64,000 bases of DNA from Solen grandis (GCA_021229015.1 CM037788.1:42165810-42229809); one strand, 5' to 3'; positions 23,953 through 36,416 are shown, counted from the first letter of the stretch. Notes: generated by a model not told the origin, from the letters alone. Program-made: numbers and translations.

Positions 23953-24942
23953 CAGTCGACATTGTATTAAGAGACCGCTCAAGGGACTGCCAAAAAGTGG
24001 TCGCTTAATGAAATGGTCTCTTAATAGATTTTGTTTGGAAATCCAGGCAAACAAGTCATAAATATACAAACTGTAAGCTAAATAGTATCATAACGTTAGA
24101 TTATATTACAACATAAATACGATGTAAACTACACAATGTTTTGTTTTTTATACCAATAAACATCATCATGTTTATTTTTGTCATATCTTTTTAGCTGTTA
24201 TGTTGGAATAATACCTTGGATCATTGGCTGAGGTTTGCATTTGGTATTCGGTGGAAAAACACAACTTTTGACATCAAATTCATGTATTGATTCGGACAAT
24301 TTCAAGAAAAATATTATTTAGCAATGAGCTTTCTTTATGTCTCTGTCTAACATAAATCCAGAAACCCCCGATAAATTTATTTCAACCGTGTGCCCTCGTC
24401 GAGTATCATAAAACGCAAAGTATATACTTATAGTTACGAATTATTGATGGTACGCATTGCATCCGGAAGTATTAATTTACCTTATTCCCAAATTTTCTTT
24501 TACCAAAATCCGAAGCATTCGGCATTTGGAGGGATGGTTTCACCTATGTTATGCATAGTAACTTTTGAAACGGGAACCAGGAACTATATTTAGAATTTAG
24601 TTGCACATGGTGCAGTCATACGTGGTCAAAACAAATTGGTTTCAGGTGAGCACTTATGATCGGGATAATTGTTTGTTAGTTCGGATGTGTTAAAGATGAA
24701 TATGTACACATGCTCCAGCGTACACGATAATTAGCAACGGAATCAAACACGGTCGCTCAATAAAGTTGATTTTGTGCATAATCTTACGTGCTGGGACTTG
24801 GTTTATGTGGTCGCTGGTCGCATAATAAAAAAGTCACTTAATGGGATAAATTGATATAGTAAAAACGTTCGGGCAGGATTTATAACGGTCGTTTAATAAA
24901 AAAGTCGTTTAATACAGGTGGTCGCATGTACGATGTTGACTG
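23953..24942. mobile_element. Pogo/Tigger-like non-autonomous element, copy 2 (inverted relative to copy 1)
   Basis: It starts CAGTCGACATTGTATTAAG and ends in GATGTTGACTG, with TA at 23951-23952 and 24943-24944. It aligns along its whole length with copy 1 at 2894-3842 on the opposite strand with few differences, plus about 40 extra bases near 24090-24140. The open frame 24390-24593 has no counterpart feature in copy 1 that suggests coding, and is discounted. Confidence 0.75.
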
Positions 24943-24944
24943 TA

Positions 24945-26067
24945 GGCATAAATATAACCAGCCAAGAAAGGTAATGTTCCAATGATGATACATTGCAACT
25001 ACATTATATAATTTTCATAGCATATTTTTTGGAAAGCTAGTCTAGAAACTGCAATATGTTGAAGCATTTAAGAACTATGTGACATCGTTGTGCTGATTGG
25101 CTCCAAATAAAACACTTATAAAACTAAATAATTTTGGTCCATAGTTGAGCCATACTATTTTATACCAAAATATATTTTATAATGGAACATTTCATAAAAG
25201 ATATGCAATACATTTTCAATAATGGATCTGCAAGTTATATCTAAACATAACCTCCACTGGTATCATATAACAACTGCTAAAACAGAAATAAATTATTCAT
25301 TTACATGTTACTGATTTGTTTGTTGTTGTTTATTTTCAGTTATGTTATGCACAGTTTCAATAAGCGAACCTTATCTTGCATAAAAGATGATTCCATTCCA
25401 GTATGTGATATGAGTGTAGTGAAGATCAATTTTAACACTGCATTTTGAGTTCAATCCTAGACACTGCCTTGCTGGTTAAAACAATGTAGCTCATGGTTTG
25501 CAAATTAATTTCTGTAATATATAATGGAACACATTCTATATTGTGATGATCTCTTGGAACACACAGTTATTTATATACCAGCACCAAATACAAAATAATT
25601 TCCTAAACTTTACCACTCATTTGACATTATGTCAAACTCAGTATAATCCCCTCCTCCAATTATGTACTGTAAAAGGTTATTGAATAAAGGAAACTGTTTA
25701 AAGGTTTGTTTGTCAAAGGCATGTACAGCTTTTGATTGGTTAACAGCTATGAATATTTTATTTTAAGCAGTCTGGTGTAATATTAATTAAGTCATAACTC
25801 AACCATGTTAGACAACTGAAATATGATGTCAGTCAGAAAGTACTTGTCCTGAACAAAGGTGGGATCAGTCACACAAGTGCTTGTTTCAGTTAGCAATCAA
25901 TCAGGTGCTTGTTGGTTCATTACCAATTTCTCTGCATGAATGGTGTAAGCACCTAAATGATACAGACACCTAATGGTTGCAAATGCTCAGTGAGGGCTTG
26001 TGTTACTGAATATGTGTCAGGTCACATTCACTTACACTTTCAGGTCTGGTCAGTATACGGGAGAAAT
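24945..26067. other. No gene recognised
   Basis: AT-rich sequence with no coding pattern, tandem structure or transposon terminus that I can support. Confidence 0.5.
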
Positions 26068-26782
26068 AAAACGAGGGCCATGATGGCCCTGTGTCACTCA
26101 CCTGGAACCAGGTATTAGTGGGAGTAAAACAGCAAATATCTTTTGATATTGTGGAAAATGGGCTCTGCCCTCTGCCAGCCATAAATCAAGTGAGTACTTT
26201 AGGACAAGAAGAATTTTCAAATTTGTACTATATTCATATAAGGAAATTGGCTCTGTCCCCTGGCAGTCATGTTTTTCAACGGATCAAAATAATTTGTACA
26301 ATCTTGGTAGAGAATGACCCAAGGAACATCTATGCCAAATAACTTTGAAATCCAGCCAGTACTTTTGGAGGAAAAGATATTTGAAGTTTTTACTATATAC
26401 ATATAAGGAAAATGGGCTCCACCCCCTGGCAGCCATATTTTTCAATGGATCAAAATAATTTGAACAATCTTGGTAGAGAGTGACCCAAGGAACATCTGTG
26501 CCAAATAACTTTGAAATCTTGCCAGTAGTTTTGGAGGAGAAGATTGTCAAAATGTTCATATGTCTTTTTCTTTCCATTGCCATGGCAACCAGAGTTCTGC
26601 ATGGAATCAAATTCTTTGAACAACTTTGAAAGGGCTTCACCCAAGGAACATTCACGTGAAGTTTCTTTAAAGTTGGCCCAGTGGTTTTGGAGGAGATGTC
26701 ATTTTAAGTTAAATGTTGACCCCAGACATTCATTGGTCACAATAGCTCACTTTGAGCATGTTGTGCTCAGGTGAGCTAAAAA
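26068..26782 (+). mobile_element. Tandem-repeat-bearing element E2
   Basis: The 5' end is ACGAGGGCCATGATGGCCCT with TCACTCACCTGG; the 3' end is the stem-loop AGCTCACTTTGAGCATG / TGTGCTCAGGTGAGCTAAAAA. Inside are about three monomers of roughly 165-190 bp based on ccctggcagccatg, caatcttggtagagagtgac and aaataactttgaaat. Open frames of up to 123 codons on the minus strand come from the monomers. The ends match E1, E3, E4 and E5, but the monomer differs from those of E1, E3 and E4. Confidence 0.75.
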
Positions 26783-27245
26783 TATAAAACCAGACCTGCA
26801 TGCAAACTATTAGCCAGTTGATATGGTTTTATTACTGACCATTAAAAAACAAGAAAGCATAACAGGGCAATAAAATAAACAAATAATGATAATTACAAAA
26901 TGTTGTGATACATGTTGTATGTCTGATACTCTGTCCAGGCCTCATGTTCAATATTTATACATCTCACTGGGGTCTTCACGATAAAAAGGAAAATCTGCAA
27001 TAGGCCCTTACCTGAAAATAGAAATAAAACATTTTTATGAAAGTATTCAAATTACCATTATCTTAAAAACATTGTATAAATATCAATGGATGACCACAAA
27101 ACTGTTTTCTATATAATATGCACTCAGAATAGTTGTGTTGTCAGCCCTTGGTTAAATGACCATACTGACATTTTGAATGATGAATATGGTTTTCTAAAGT
27201 TTAAATGTTTCTAATAATGAAATTCTTGTTTATTTGGTTTTAAAG
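26783..27245. other. No gene recognised
   Basis: Short AT-rich spacer between E2 and a SINE fragment. No feature is supported. Confidence 0.5.
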
Positions 27246-27366
27246 GTATTTCGCCTTCCAGCTAGCTTATGGTAGGTTGGTGGTTTTACTTGGATGCCTC
27301 AGTACATTCGGGCTTCTCCTCCACCTGTAATTAGTTGGACATCGCTATATGACCAAAATACTGTCT
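27246..27366 (+). repeat. SINE-2 3' fragment
   Basis: ccttccagctagcttatggt, aggttggtggtt, cctcagtacattcgggc and ctccacctgtaattag match the body of the full tRNA-derived SINE at 48037-48260 (which lies on the minus strand). The tRNA-like head is missing. It ends in accaaaatactgt, the degraded form of the shared gattgaaatactg tail. Confidence 0.6.
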
Positions 27367-27383
27367 AAGTGACTGTAAACTCA

Positions 27384-28330
27384 AACAAGAGGGCCAAGAT
27401 GGCCCTGAATCGCTCACCTGAAAAATATTGCCTTCAATGTCTTTTATGAAACAGTCATACTGAATACAATATCCATACAGAAGTACGTCAAAATATTTGT
27501 AATTCCACACAAAACCTGTACCTGTGGTCCAAATTCTGATGGTCATAGCTATATAAAATCAAGTGACTCCTAGGGTGGGACCAATGTCATGTTTTGAAAA
27601 CTTGGTTCAGGTCCACAAAGCTAAATCAATGATCTTAAATGGTTTCTGAAAAGATCTTTTGAAAACTCTCCTATTTAAGTCTATGTAAAATCAAGAGACC
27701 CCTGGAGAAGGGCCAAATTTGACCCCAGGGCCATGATTTGAACAAACCTGGTAGATGTCTATAAGGCCATGTTACATACCAAATATATAAACTCCAGGCC
27801 TTGTGGTTTAAGACAAGAAGATTTTTCTAGTTTTTACCTATATAAGCCTATGTAAAATCACGTGACCCTGGGGCAGTGCCAATTTTGACCCAAGGGCCAT
27901 TATGTGAACTAACTGATAAATGTCCACTAGTCCATATTACATACCAAATATCAAAACTCCAGGCCTTTTAGTTTCTGACAAGGAGATTTTTAAATCTATC
28001 TAAAATCAAGTGACTCTTGGAAAAGGGCCAAATTTGACCCCAGGGCCATGATTTGAATAAACTTGGTAGATGTCTATATGGCCATGTTAATCACAAATTA
28101 TCTAAAGTTTCTGACAAGAAGATTTTCCTATATAAGCTTATGTAAAATCAAGTGACCCCTGGGAAGGGGCCAATTTTGACCCCAGGGTCATGATTTGAAC
28201 AAACTTGGTAGAGGTCTACTAGACACTGCTACACACCAAATATCTAAACTCTAGGCCTTGTGGTTTCTTACAAGAAGATTTTTCTGGTTTTTCCAATGTA
28301 AATCTATGTAAAATCAGGTGAGCTAAAAAT
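27384..28330 (+). mobile_element. Tandem-repeat-bearing element E3
   Basis: The 5' end is CAAGAGGGCCAAGATGGCCC and TCGCTCACCTGA; the 3' end is a bare TCAGGTGAGCTAAAAA without the full stem-loop. About five monomers of roughly 145-160 bp carry gaccccagggccatgattt, caagtgacccctgg and taccaaatatcaaaactcca. No protein is encoded. A SINE-1 copy begins 20 bp beyond the 3' end. Confidence 0.75.
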
Positions 28331-28350
28331 CAATGAATCAATCATTTGAT

Positions 28351-28495
28351 AGTATTTCAGTCATTTGAAATTATGTCTACTTGAGACAGAATAGTGCTGC
28401 CAAACTGCAGTATGACACCATAGACATGTGGCATGATACCACATCCAGTCACATTATCCTGACACCAGGCCAACCAGTCCTGGAATTACCAGTAC
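28351..28495 (-). repeat. SINE-1, 5'-truncated copy
   Basis: Read on the minus strand it carries ccaggactggttggcctggt, gtcaggataatgtgact, tggtatcatgccacatgtct and ends gactg/atttcaaatgactgaaatact. This is the body of the SINE at 54323-54590, lacking its tRNA-like head. The plus-strand frame 28381-28590 is a shadow of it. Confidence 0.65.
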
Positions 28496-29144
28496 AACTG
28501 AAGTGTATCTTTAAATTTATTTCAACATCTAAATTTGCAAACAAATCTACAGAGAGTTGTGATGTAGAGAATACAATTGCAAAGATTTAGCAATACAAAT
28601 CAGTGACAGTAAATTTCTTACCATTACAAATTTCAAGGTGTGTCAGCCAATTTGAATCAAAGATTTTTTTTCAAGTGCCTCAGAATATTATTTCATCTAA
28701 ATAAGTATTAGCTGAAATTTCAAGTGTGTTATCTGCACTATTATACAGAGCCTAAGGATATATAAGTACCAACCTAAAAACTTGTGTTTTGCCATGGATC
28801 AAAACCTGCAACTGTTAAATCCAAAGGCAATTAACCTTTACTATAAAACTTACAAAGTTGGTAAAACATAACAGATTGATATGAGAGTGTTTGTAATTCT
28901 AGGAATGAGGTTCACAGTTTCCAGTTTTCAAAATAATGCATGTGTAGCTTACATTCAATAAATGCAATGAATATGTCATCCATTGATCATATTTGCTGAC
29001 ATGGTTTCTATGGTTTTGATCCCAGGATATAATCAATTATGACATGCACGTTTATTTTCCCATAAAGTGTTAAAAATGAATCTCATTATCATGATTATGT
29101 ACAGCCATAGTTCTCTGATTTTCGTCAATTATCAAGAAACTTAC

Positions 29145-29249
29145 TTCTAACAATTCAATCATAATATCTGATTTTCGATGATCTGCCACATCTAGAATAG
29201 CAAAACCTTTGATCTCAGGAATGCTCACTGTCAATTTCATACGTGAACC
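29145..29249 (-). CDS. Candidate internal exon of an unidentified minus-strand gene
   Basis: On the minus strand the sequence ...TCTAATTGAGTCAG is followed by 105 nt of open frame and then GAA|GTAAGTTT, a strong donor. The exon is 35 codons, phase 0 at both ends. It starts GSRMKLTVSIPEIKG, continues FAILDVADHRK and ends SDIMIELLE. The charged and hydrophobic pattern is unlike the low-complexity peptides of the surrounding frames. The acceptor AG is good but its pyrimidine tract is weak. I do not recognise the protein family. Neighbouring exons are not visible in this window, so if real it lies between large introns. No repeat family overlaps it. A chance open segment between AG and GTAAGT remains possible. 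Confidence 0.35.
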
Positions 29250-30030
29250 CTGACTCAATTAGATAAGGGACTCTAATTACAGAAGAATATACGATGCTTT
29301 TGAAATGGTTATGGTGACATGAGGATATTAAATTAAACAGATGACTAGCCATATTGATTGTCACACAATCAGATTACAGATAAATCAATGGCTATATTGA
29401 ACAGTGGGGACCCATGGTTCCATGTGACAACCGGATTATCCTCAATTACCTGACGTGTACAACAAAGGCGATCAGCTGACATGATGTTCCATGTGGTAGC
29501 CCTCCCTTATCTCTGCCACTCAATCACCATCTGTACAGAAGTCACCACGGGTTGCAGTTCCGATATATATTGAACATTCTCGAGAGAAATGTGACAAATG
29601 TACAGAAAACAGAATCCTGAGAAACGTTTCAAAGAAACCTGAGATCTTTTTTGTATCTTTTCAATACCAACTAATTAGCATCAATTATTGGCTCGTTTCT
29701 CAACTGGGTTTGATGCTGTAAATCCACAAAGTATCTTTAAGCTGAATAGCTGATTGTGAAGTGTGATGGAAGACTTCAATTAATTTGGGTAGAGTTCAGA
29801 AGGAATCTCATCCATTCTCATGTTAGCTTCTGACACGTTTTGTTTATCTTTCTAATACCGAAAATCCTCAGCAATCACATACAAAGGACAGAAACACGTA
29901 AACCAGTATGGGACTCATCTCAATTTTGATTATATTCTGGGGAATTTCAGAAATGAATAAAATAAGGAAAATAGAAACTGGAGCTATCAATGACGTTAAT
30001 TCAATCCCCCACCATTGTTGTTTATCTCAC
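29250..30030. other. No gene recognised
   Basis: Unique-looking sequence upstream (in minus-strand sense) of the exon candidate. No further exon with both splice signals stood out. Confidence 0.45.
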
Positions 30031-30600
30031 AGGATGAAATCCATCATAATGAAAAACTTAAAAGTGAAGGTCAAAATCACATCAAGGTCATGGTTGCAGT
30101 TATTAGATAAGTACGAAGATGCAGAACAATTGATTACTGTTACCAAGTAGGCTAGACCAATTTATTTGAGATTAGAGTTCAATATATATTCTTGTGACCT
30201 TGATATTGGTTGTTTAGACTCTATTATATGTAAAGCCCTTCACTGTTGTGCAAAATTTTAGACTTAAGGATAAATAAGAACACAAGTTACCACTCAGACC
30301 AGACTCAACCAATAGAGGGAGTCACTAAGAATAAGGTCAAATCAAGGTCATAGACCTGCAAACCCAATTCTATGAAAAAGTAAAGGACTATTACATTTTA
30401 CCTAATTCACTCATATTCTTCTTTAACAATTCATGGATGTAGTAATGAAAATCTTAAGGGAGCAAATAAAATACAAATAGGATTAGTTAAATCCATTGAA
30501 CATTTTTTCTGGATAGAAATCAGAACAGGTCAAGGTCACAGGAGGGTCAAGGTCACATTTCTGATACTTATTGTTAAGTCACTGTCCAAAAGAATATACA
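30031..30600 (+). repeat. Diverged repeat with recurrent TCAAGGTCA motifs
   Basis: AGGTCA occurs repeatedly: gtgaaggtcaaaatcac and catcaaggtcatgg near 30066-30092, aaggtcaaatcaaggtcata near 30332-30352, and ggtcaaggtcac twice near 30528-30556. Spacing of the groups is about 200-270 bp. TCAAGGTCA is the known extended half-site of several nuclear receptors, but the same string (GACCTTGA on the other strand) is part of the tandem repeat at 46966-47660. A decayed copy of that family is the simpler reading. Confidence 0.4.
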
Positions 30601-30775
30601 ATGTTGTTAACAATTTTGAACAAAGGACAGAAGCACTGCTTTTAACACCATGACAAGACACATAAACAGATGCCACCACTTCCTATACTTAGTTTTCATG
30701 TGATGTCATAGGCACTGATAAGACACTTTTTGTCAGCCATTTTTAGGGGCATAAGTTTGTTTATGTCCCACTGAC

Positions 30776-30958
30776 AGTATTTCAGTCATTTGGAGACAAT
30801 GTCTATTTGAGACAGATATAGTGCTGCCACACTGCAGTATCACGCCGCAGACATGTGGCATGATACTACACCTAGTCACATTTATAATCCTGACACCAGG
30901 CCAACCAATCCTGCAACTACCCTTATATGCTATCAGAGCGCCAAGCAAGGGAGAGGAG
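30776..30958 (-). repeat. SINE-1, partial copy
   Basis: On the minus strand it runs from ctcccttgcttggcgctc, past tagttgcaggattggttggc and tagtatcatgccacatgtct, to gtctccaaatgactgaaata. The tRNA-like head is missing. Frames at 30733-30948 and 30821-31009 are shadows of the SINE. Confidence 0.65.
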
Positions 30959-30959
30959 C

Positions 30960-33480
30960 ATAAAGTTAATGCAGGCCAAAAGTTGAGAATACTTGCTTGC
31001 TGTTTCTAATCACCACTGTGTTTTTATTTTCCAGTCTATCTCACTGAGATTTATGCCAAATTGAACAGCATTAATTAATCATTTTAAATATGAAAATGAT
31101 ATTTTGATGAATTTTAAGATAAAAACTTTATACCCAAAAAAGCTACACTGTTTATTTTGTTGAAGGATGAACCCGTATGTTTTTTCTTTACTTTGCATTA
31201 TTATTTTTTGCTTATAAACATAATAAGAAATATTTATCCTAAAAATATGAATTTCAAGAGCTTTCTGATGATGTACCAAATATCAAAACTTTATCACTAT
31301 TCAGATTGATGTAATGTAAAAAAATCATACAATAAATAGATATGATGTGGTGACTCAACTCAGCTGCCTTGATGTTTGGGCATAGAAATATTAAATATCC
31401 TCGGTAAAATTGCAGGAGAAAGATAAAACTTAACATCTTCAATATCCGAAACAACTTGAATCATTTGTATCCCAGTTGATACTTAATCCACTTTCTTTTC
31501 CAAATCTCATAAATCTACTTCTTTCAAAAGCAACATCTTGCATATATGTTGATTAAACATGCTTAAACGGAAGTATTCCATTCATATCTGAGGCAAAATT
31601 ACTTTATAAATTAAAACTACCATGCAAGTGGATAATAAATGGGGACATAGAGAATAACGACACAACCTGCCTCTGTGGGAATAAATTGATTTTGGTATTA
31701 ATTTCCTAGCGAACAATTAAGCATGATCACTGATCATGTCTTTAATTATTAACAACTTCCTGACTTTACAAACACTATCTTGTTAAGCTATAATACCGCA
31801 GACAATACGTTTTATTTCACTTGTTTAACAACATCCACAGCAGCATTAACAAAATTACGTTTTTTATTTTTCGATTGAAACTAGGAAAGTCTGAGTTCAC
31901 TGCCACTCCAAAAAGAATGAATAGTACTTTAAATATTATGCATCAAACTTGTCTATTCAATATATGGCCATGTTTTAACTGATGATTTATGTTATGCAAA
32001 TGAGTGTCTGGTGCGGAAACCTTTAAGTTTTGTTAAGTTTAAAAAAATTAAGAAGAAAAAAAGGAAATGTCAGACGCATTAAAATGGTGGATTCAATACT
32101 TCTTCCATCAAAAGCAACTTAAAAGTGGATCAGCAGATCTCTCACTTATTTTTTTAGAATACGAGTCTTTTAAGTACAATTATAACATAAGTTGTCCGTC
32201 TTTTTTTTTTTTTTTTTTTTTTTTGTAATTTAAAGCAGCTAACTCACAGAAATATTTTTTTTTTCTACTCTCTCTTGTTAATGTTGGTGAAGTCTTTGTT
32301 TCCTGACAAATAAACTCTGCAAGTGTAGGTCACAATGCACGGGAAAATGCTATTTTTTTAAAATGCCCACTCAGGTAAAATTGGTCAAATATAGAATACA
32401 GTATGCTGGAAGCAGGTGTATGCAGTACCACTAAACACATTCCACGACATGGCATCTTCACCAGTTGAGGGAAGCAAATTAGAAAGTTCAGCCTGTGAAG
32501 TGAGCATATGTGTGATGAGTGAATATGATCAGTCATGTGACAGCACATGAAAATAGAATATTTCTAAATATAGGTATTATAATTCTAAATATAGGTTCAA
32601 AACCATTTGTAACGCTATTACCTGTGATGGAAAAACTACCCTTTTTTTTACAATAACGGAATGTTGCATTGCATGGGTGACCATGCATCTTTACATGGGT
32701 ATTGACAGACATAATACATACAGATAATTAAAAATCAAATTTTTATAGTCAATGACCATCTGTGAACAAGCTGCTTTAAAATAAAAATTTTGACAAAATA
32801 TTTTTTGCCTTCATCTCTTATTTATGAAATTATAGATTAAACATAATACTACCCTCCTGCAAAAAAAAAATAAATAAATAAATAAAAAAATAAAAAATAA
32901 GAAAATGCTTTACCCACATTCCACTTATTTTTGCCTTGATTTTGCTGTAAGCAAACTTAAGGTAATCCATCCATCATACTTTACCACAGGAAAGGGAATC
33001 ACACCATCATCTGTCTTATGGATGGGTTGAAGAGATGACATTATTGTAAGATTATGAAATTATTGCTTAGTTATTTAAAGCATTCAAATGTTCCCAAGAT
33101 AATCACTCATTTTTCAACCTGGGAGCAGTTGTCTGGCTTGCATGATCACTACATTACAACTGTACAAGTAAAATTGGTTGTAGACTAAAATTTCTCTTAT
33201 ATCTTTTATTTCTTCCTTTGGGATTTTGACAAAACAGTTCATAATCATATCCAAACTAAAACTGCATACATATACTGCTTTGTCACTGTATATGGAAGCT
33301 TGTTTTAAATTAAAATAATTATACGAAATTATGTAAATGGAGAATTTTTCTGAATAATCCTCATGAAAAATCAGTCAAAAATTGAATCTTAATATCATAT
33401 TATTTACCTTTCACTCAAAAGATACAAGTAAAAAATATGTTGCAGGCTTGATTATGATCATATCTGACAAAAGTTATACA
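30960..33480. other. Gene-free stretch with homopolymer runs
   Basis: I see no coding pattern. A T run of about 24 lies at 32201-32224 and an A/TAAA-rich tract at 32860-32900. A fragment of the TTAA MITE end lies at 32957-32977. Otherwise AT-rich and unique-looking. Confidence 0.5.
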
Positions 33481-33487
33481 GAAAAAA

Positions 33488-35382
33488 ACAAGAGGGCCAA
33501 GATGGCCCTGTGTCGCTCACCTGAGTAAGATGGCTGTGTTAGGCATAATGACAAAAAATCTGGCATCTAAAAGTGTTTTTCTAACATTTGACTAAGTGAC
33601 CTACATATTGATCCTAACTGAATTTGCACTCAACTGGGATATAAAAATATTTTAATTTTTTTTCCGGTGACCTAGTTTTTGACCTCATGTGACTCATTTT
33701 CAAACTCATCCAATATATCAATTAGACAAACATCCTGACCAAATCTATTGAAGATTGGGCTAAAACTGTGGCCTCTAGAGAGTTCACAAGGTTTTTCTTA
33801 GATTTGACCTGGTGACCTAGTTTTTGATCCCACATGACCCAATTTCAAACTCATCAAGATATCATGTAGACAAACACCTGACCAAAATTTTGAAGATTGG
33901 GCCAAAACAGTGGCCTGTAGGGTGTTCACAAGGTTTTTCTAAGATTTGACCTGGTGACCTAGTTTTTGACCCCACATTACCCATTTTCGAACTCATCCAA
34001 GATATCATGTAGACAAACACCCTGACCATTTTTCATGCAGATTGGGCTAAAACTGTGGCCTCTAGAGTGTTCGCATGGTTTTTCTAAGATTTTCCCTGGT
34101 GACCTAGTTTTTGACCCCATGTGACCCAATTTCAAACTCATCCGAGATATCATGTAGACAAACATCCTGAAAGTTTGTGAAGATTGGGCCAAATTGTGGC
34201 CTTAAGTGTTCACAAGGTTTTTCTAAGATTTGACCTAGTGACCTAGTTTTTGACCCCACATGACCCAATTTCGAACTCATCTGAGATATCATGTAGACAA
34301 ACATCCTGACCAAGTTTCTGAAATTGGGCCAAACTGTGGCCTGTATAGTGTTCACAAGGTTTTTCTAAGATTTGACCTGGTGACCTAGTTTTTGACCCCA
34401 CATGACCAATTTAACTCATCGAGAATCATGTAGACAAACATCCTGACAAGTCCTAGTTTTGACCCCACATGACCCAATTTCAAACTCATCCGAGATATCA
34501 TGTAGACAAACATCCTGACCAAGTTTCGTGAACATTGGGCCATAACTGTGGCCTGTATAGTGTTCACAAGGTTTTTCTAAGATTTGACCTGGTGACCTAG
34601 TTTTTGACCCCACATGACCCAATTTTGAACTCATCTGAGATATCATGTAGACAAACATCCTGACTAAGTTTCATGAAGATTGGGCCATAACTGTGGCCTG
34701 TATAGTGTTCACAAGGTTTTTCTAAGATTTGACCTGGTGACCTAGTTTTTGACCCCACATGACCCAATTTTGAACTCATCGAGAATATGTAGACAAAATC
34801 CTGACAATTTATGAAGATTGGGCCAAATTGTGGCCTTAGAGTTTACAAGGTTTTTCAAGATTTGACCTGGTGACCTAGTTTTTGACCCCACATGACCCAA
34901 TATCGAACTCATCCGAGATATCATGTAGACAAATATCCTGACCAAATTTTATGAAGATTGGGCTCAAACTGTGGCCTCTAGAATGTTCACAAGGTTTTTC
35001 AAGGATTTGACCTAGTGACCTACTTTTTGACCCCACATGACCCAATTTCGAACTCATCCGAGATATCATGTAGACAAACATCCTGATTAAGTTTGATGAA
35101 GATTGGGCCAAAATGTGGCCTCTAGAGTGTTCACAAGGTTTTTCTAAGATTTGACCTAGTGACCTAGTTTTTGACCCCACATGACCCAATTTCGAACTCA
35201 TCCGAGATATCATGTAGACAAACATCCTGACCAAGTTTCATGAAGATTAGGCCAAAACTGTGGCCTCTAGAGTGTTCACAAGCAATTGTTGACGACGGAC
35301 GACGGACGACTGACGACGCACGACGGACAAAAGGCGATCACAAAAGCTCACCCAAGCACAAGTGCTCAGGTGAGCTAAAAAC
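33488..35382 (+). mobile_element. Tandem-repeat-bearing element E4 (largest copy)
   Basis: The 5' end is CAAGAGGGCCAAGATGGCCC with TCGCTCACCTGAG. The 3' end is GACGACGGACGACGG, then the stem-loop AGCTCACCCAAGCAC / GTGCTCAGGTGAGCTAAAAA. About ten monomers of roughly 145 bp fill the centre, with tgacctggtgacctagtttt, gaccccacatgacccaattt and gagatatcatgtagacaaac. Some are internally deleted, for example near 34400-34460 and 34780-34860. The minus strand is open over long parts because the monomers lack stops in one or two frames. No protein function is suggested. Confidence 0.8.
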
Positions 35383-36140
35383 AACAACAAAAAACATTTT
35401 AGGGGCAAACAGTGTGCAGAAACATGTCTATTTTTAGTACCATTGACCATGACTCTTTGGGCATCCAACAGCTTTATTCAATCTTGACACAAACTATGTA
35501 TACATTAATTGACTGTCAATTTTATATGAAAGAGATAAACCACAGTTTATTGTGATTAATGTAAAAAGCTGCCTCCCATTCATACTCCTAGCCTAGAAAA
35601 TTAAAAAAAATAATAATTTGTAAATATTGGATCTTTCTGATATTTCAAAATCATTTCCTTACAAATCTAAGTGTTAAAACCTTAAATCTTATATAAAAGG
35701 AACCTACATCTTAAGACCTTTTTTCTCAATGATTCACAAATTTAACATTTACATTAATTCCCATTTATACGTCCATCTGTTATCCACAGAGAATTAAATG
35801 ACCACAACTCATGCATAATGTTGATTTATAGGCCAGTATGTTTGTAAAAATTCAACATTTCCTGAGAGATCTTTCACTTTCTTGCTCATAAATTCATTTC
35901 CCGATATATTACAACTGTATAGATAAAGCTGAATTTAATAAAAGCACATCCTTGCCTAGAAGTTGTTACACATAAAAAGTAAATATTTCATTTTTTTTTT
36001 TTTTTTTTTTTTACTTGTGAGACTTACTAATTATCAATGACTCATGCAAAAAAGAGAAAAGAAGAAAGCTCAATACATAGTCTGCTGTCTGTGTTGGTGC
36101 AACATTTTAACTTTACTTTTCTTTATTTAATATTTCATTT
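35383..36140. other. No gene recognised; T run
   Basis: AT-rich sequence with a T run of about 23 at 35990-36012. No supported gene or element. Confidence 0.5.
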
Positions 36141-36149
36141 ATATATATT

Positions 36150-36416
36150 AGACAGTGGCAGAGTAGTTAGAGTGACCACCTTGGAATTTGGAGGTTGTTG
36201 GTATGATCCCCAGATGGATATGACAAAAATGGTACTAGTGTAGCTCCCTTTCTTGGTGCTCAGCATGTAAGGCTAAGTTCCAGGACCACTTGGTTGGATG
36301 TCCGGATAATATGACTGAGTGTGGTATCATGCCACATGTCTATGGTGTAATACTGAAGTGTGGCAGCAATATATCTGTTTCAAGTAGACATTGTCTCCAA
36401 TCAACTGAAATACTCA
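36150..36416 (+). repeat. SINE-1, near full length
   Basis: The tRNA-like head has an A-box-like tggcagagtagttagagtga and a B-box-like ggtatgatcccc. The body has ggtgctcagcatgtaaggc, ggataatatgactgagtg and tggtatcatgccacatgtct, and the end is caactgaaatactcatt. The B box is slightly degraded, so an older copy. Confidence 0.7.

Noticed and set aside
24390..24593. 67-codon frame in the second pogo-like copy
   Set aside because: It is not conserved as a frame in copy 1 and resembles no transposase.
26284..26655. 123-codon minus-strand frame
   Set aside because: It lies wholly in E2 monomers, and its two halves are repeats of each other.
34104..35234. Series of minus-strand frames with FVYMISRMSSKLGHVGSK repeats
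   Set aside because: They follow the 145-bp monomers of E4, overlap each other in different frames and contain no family signature.
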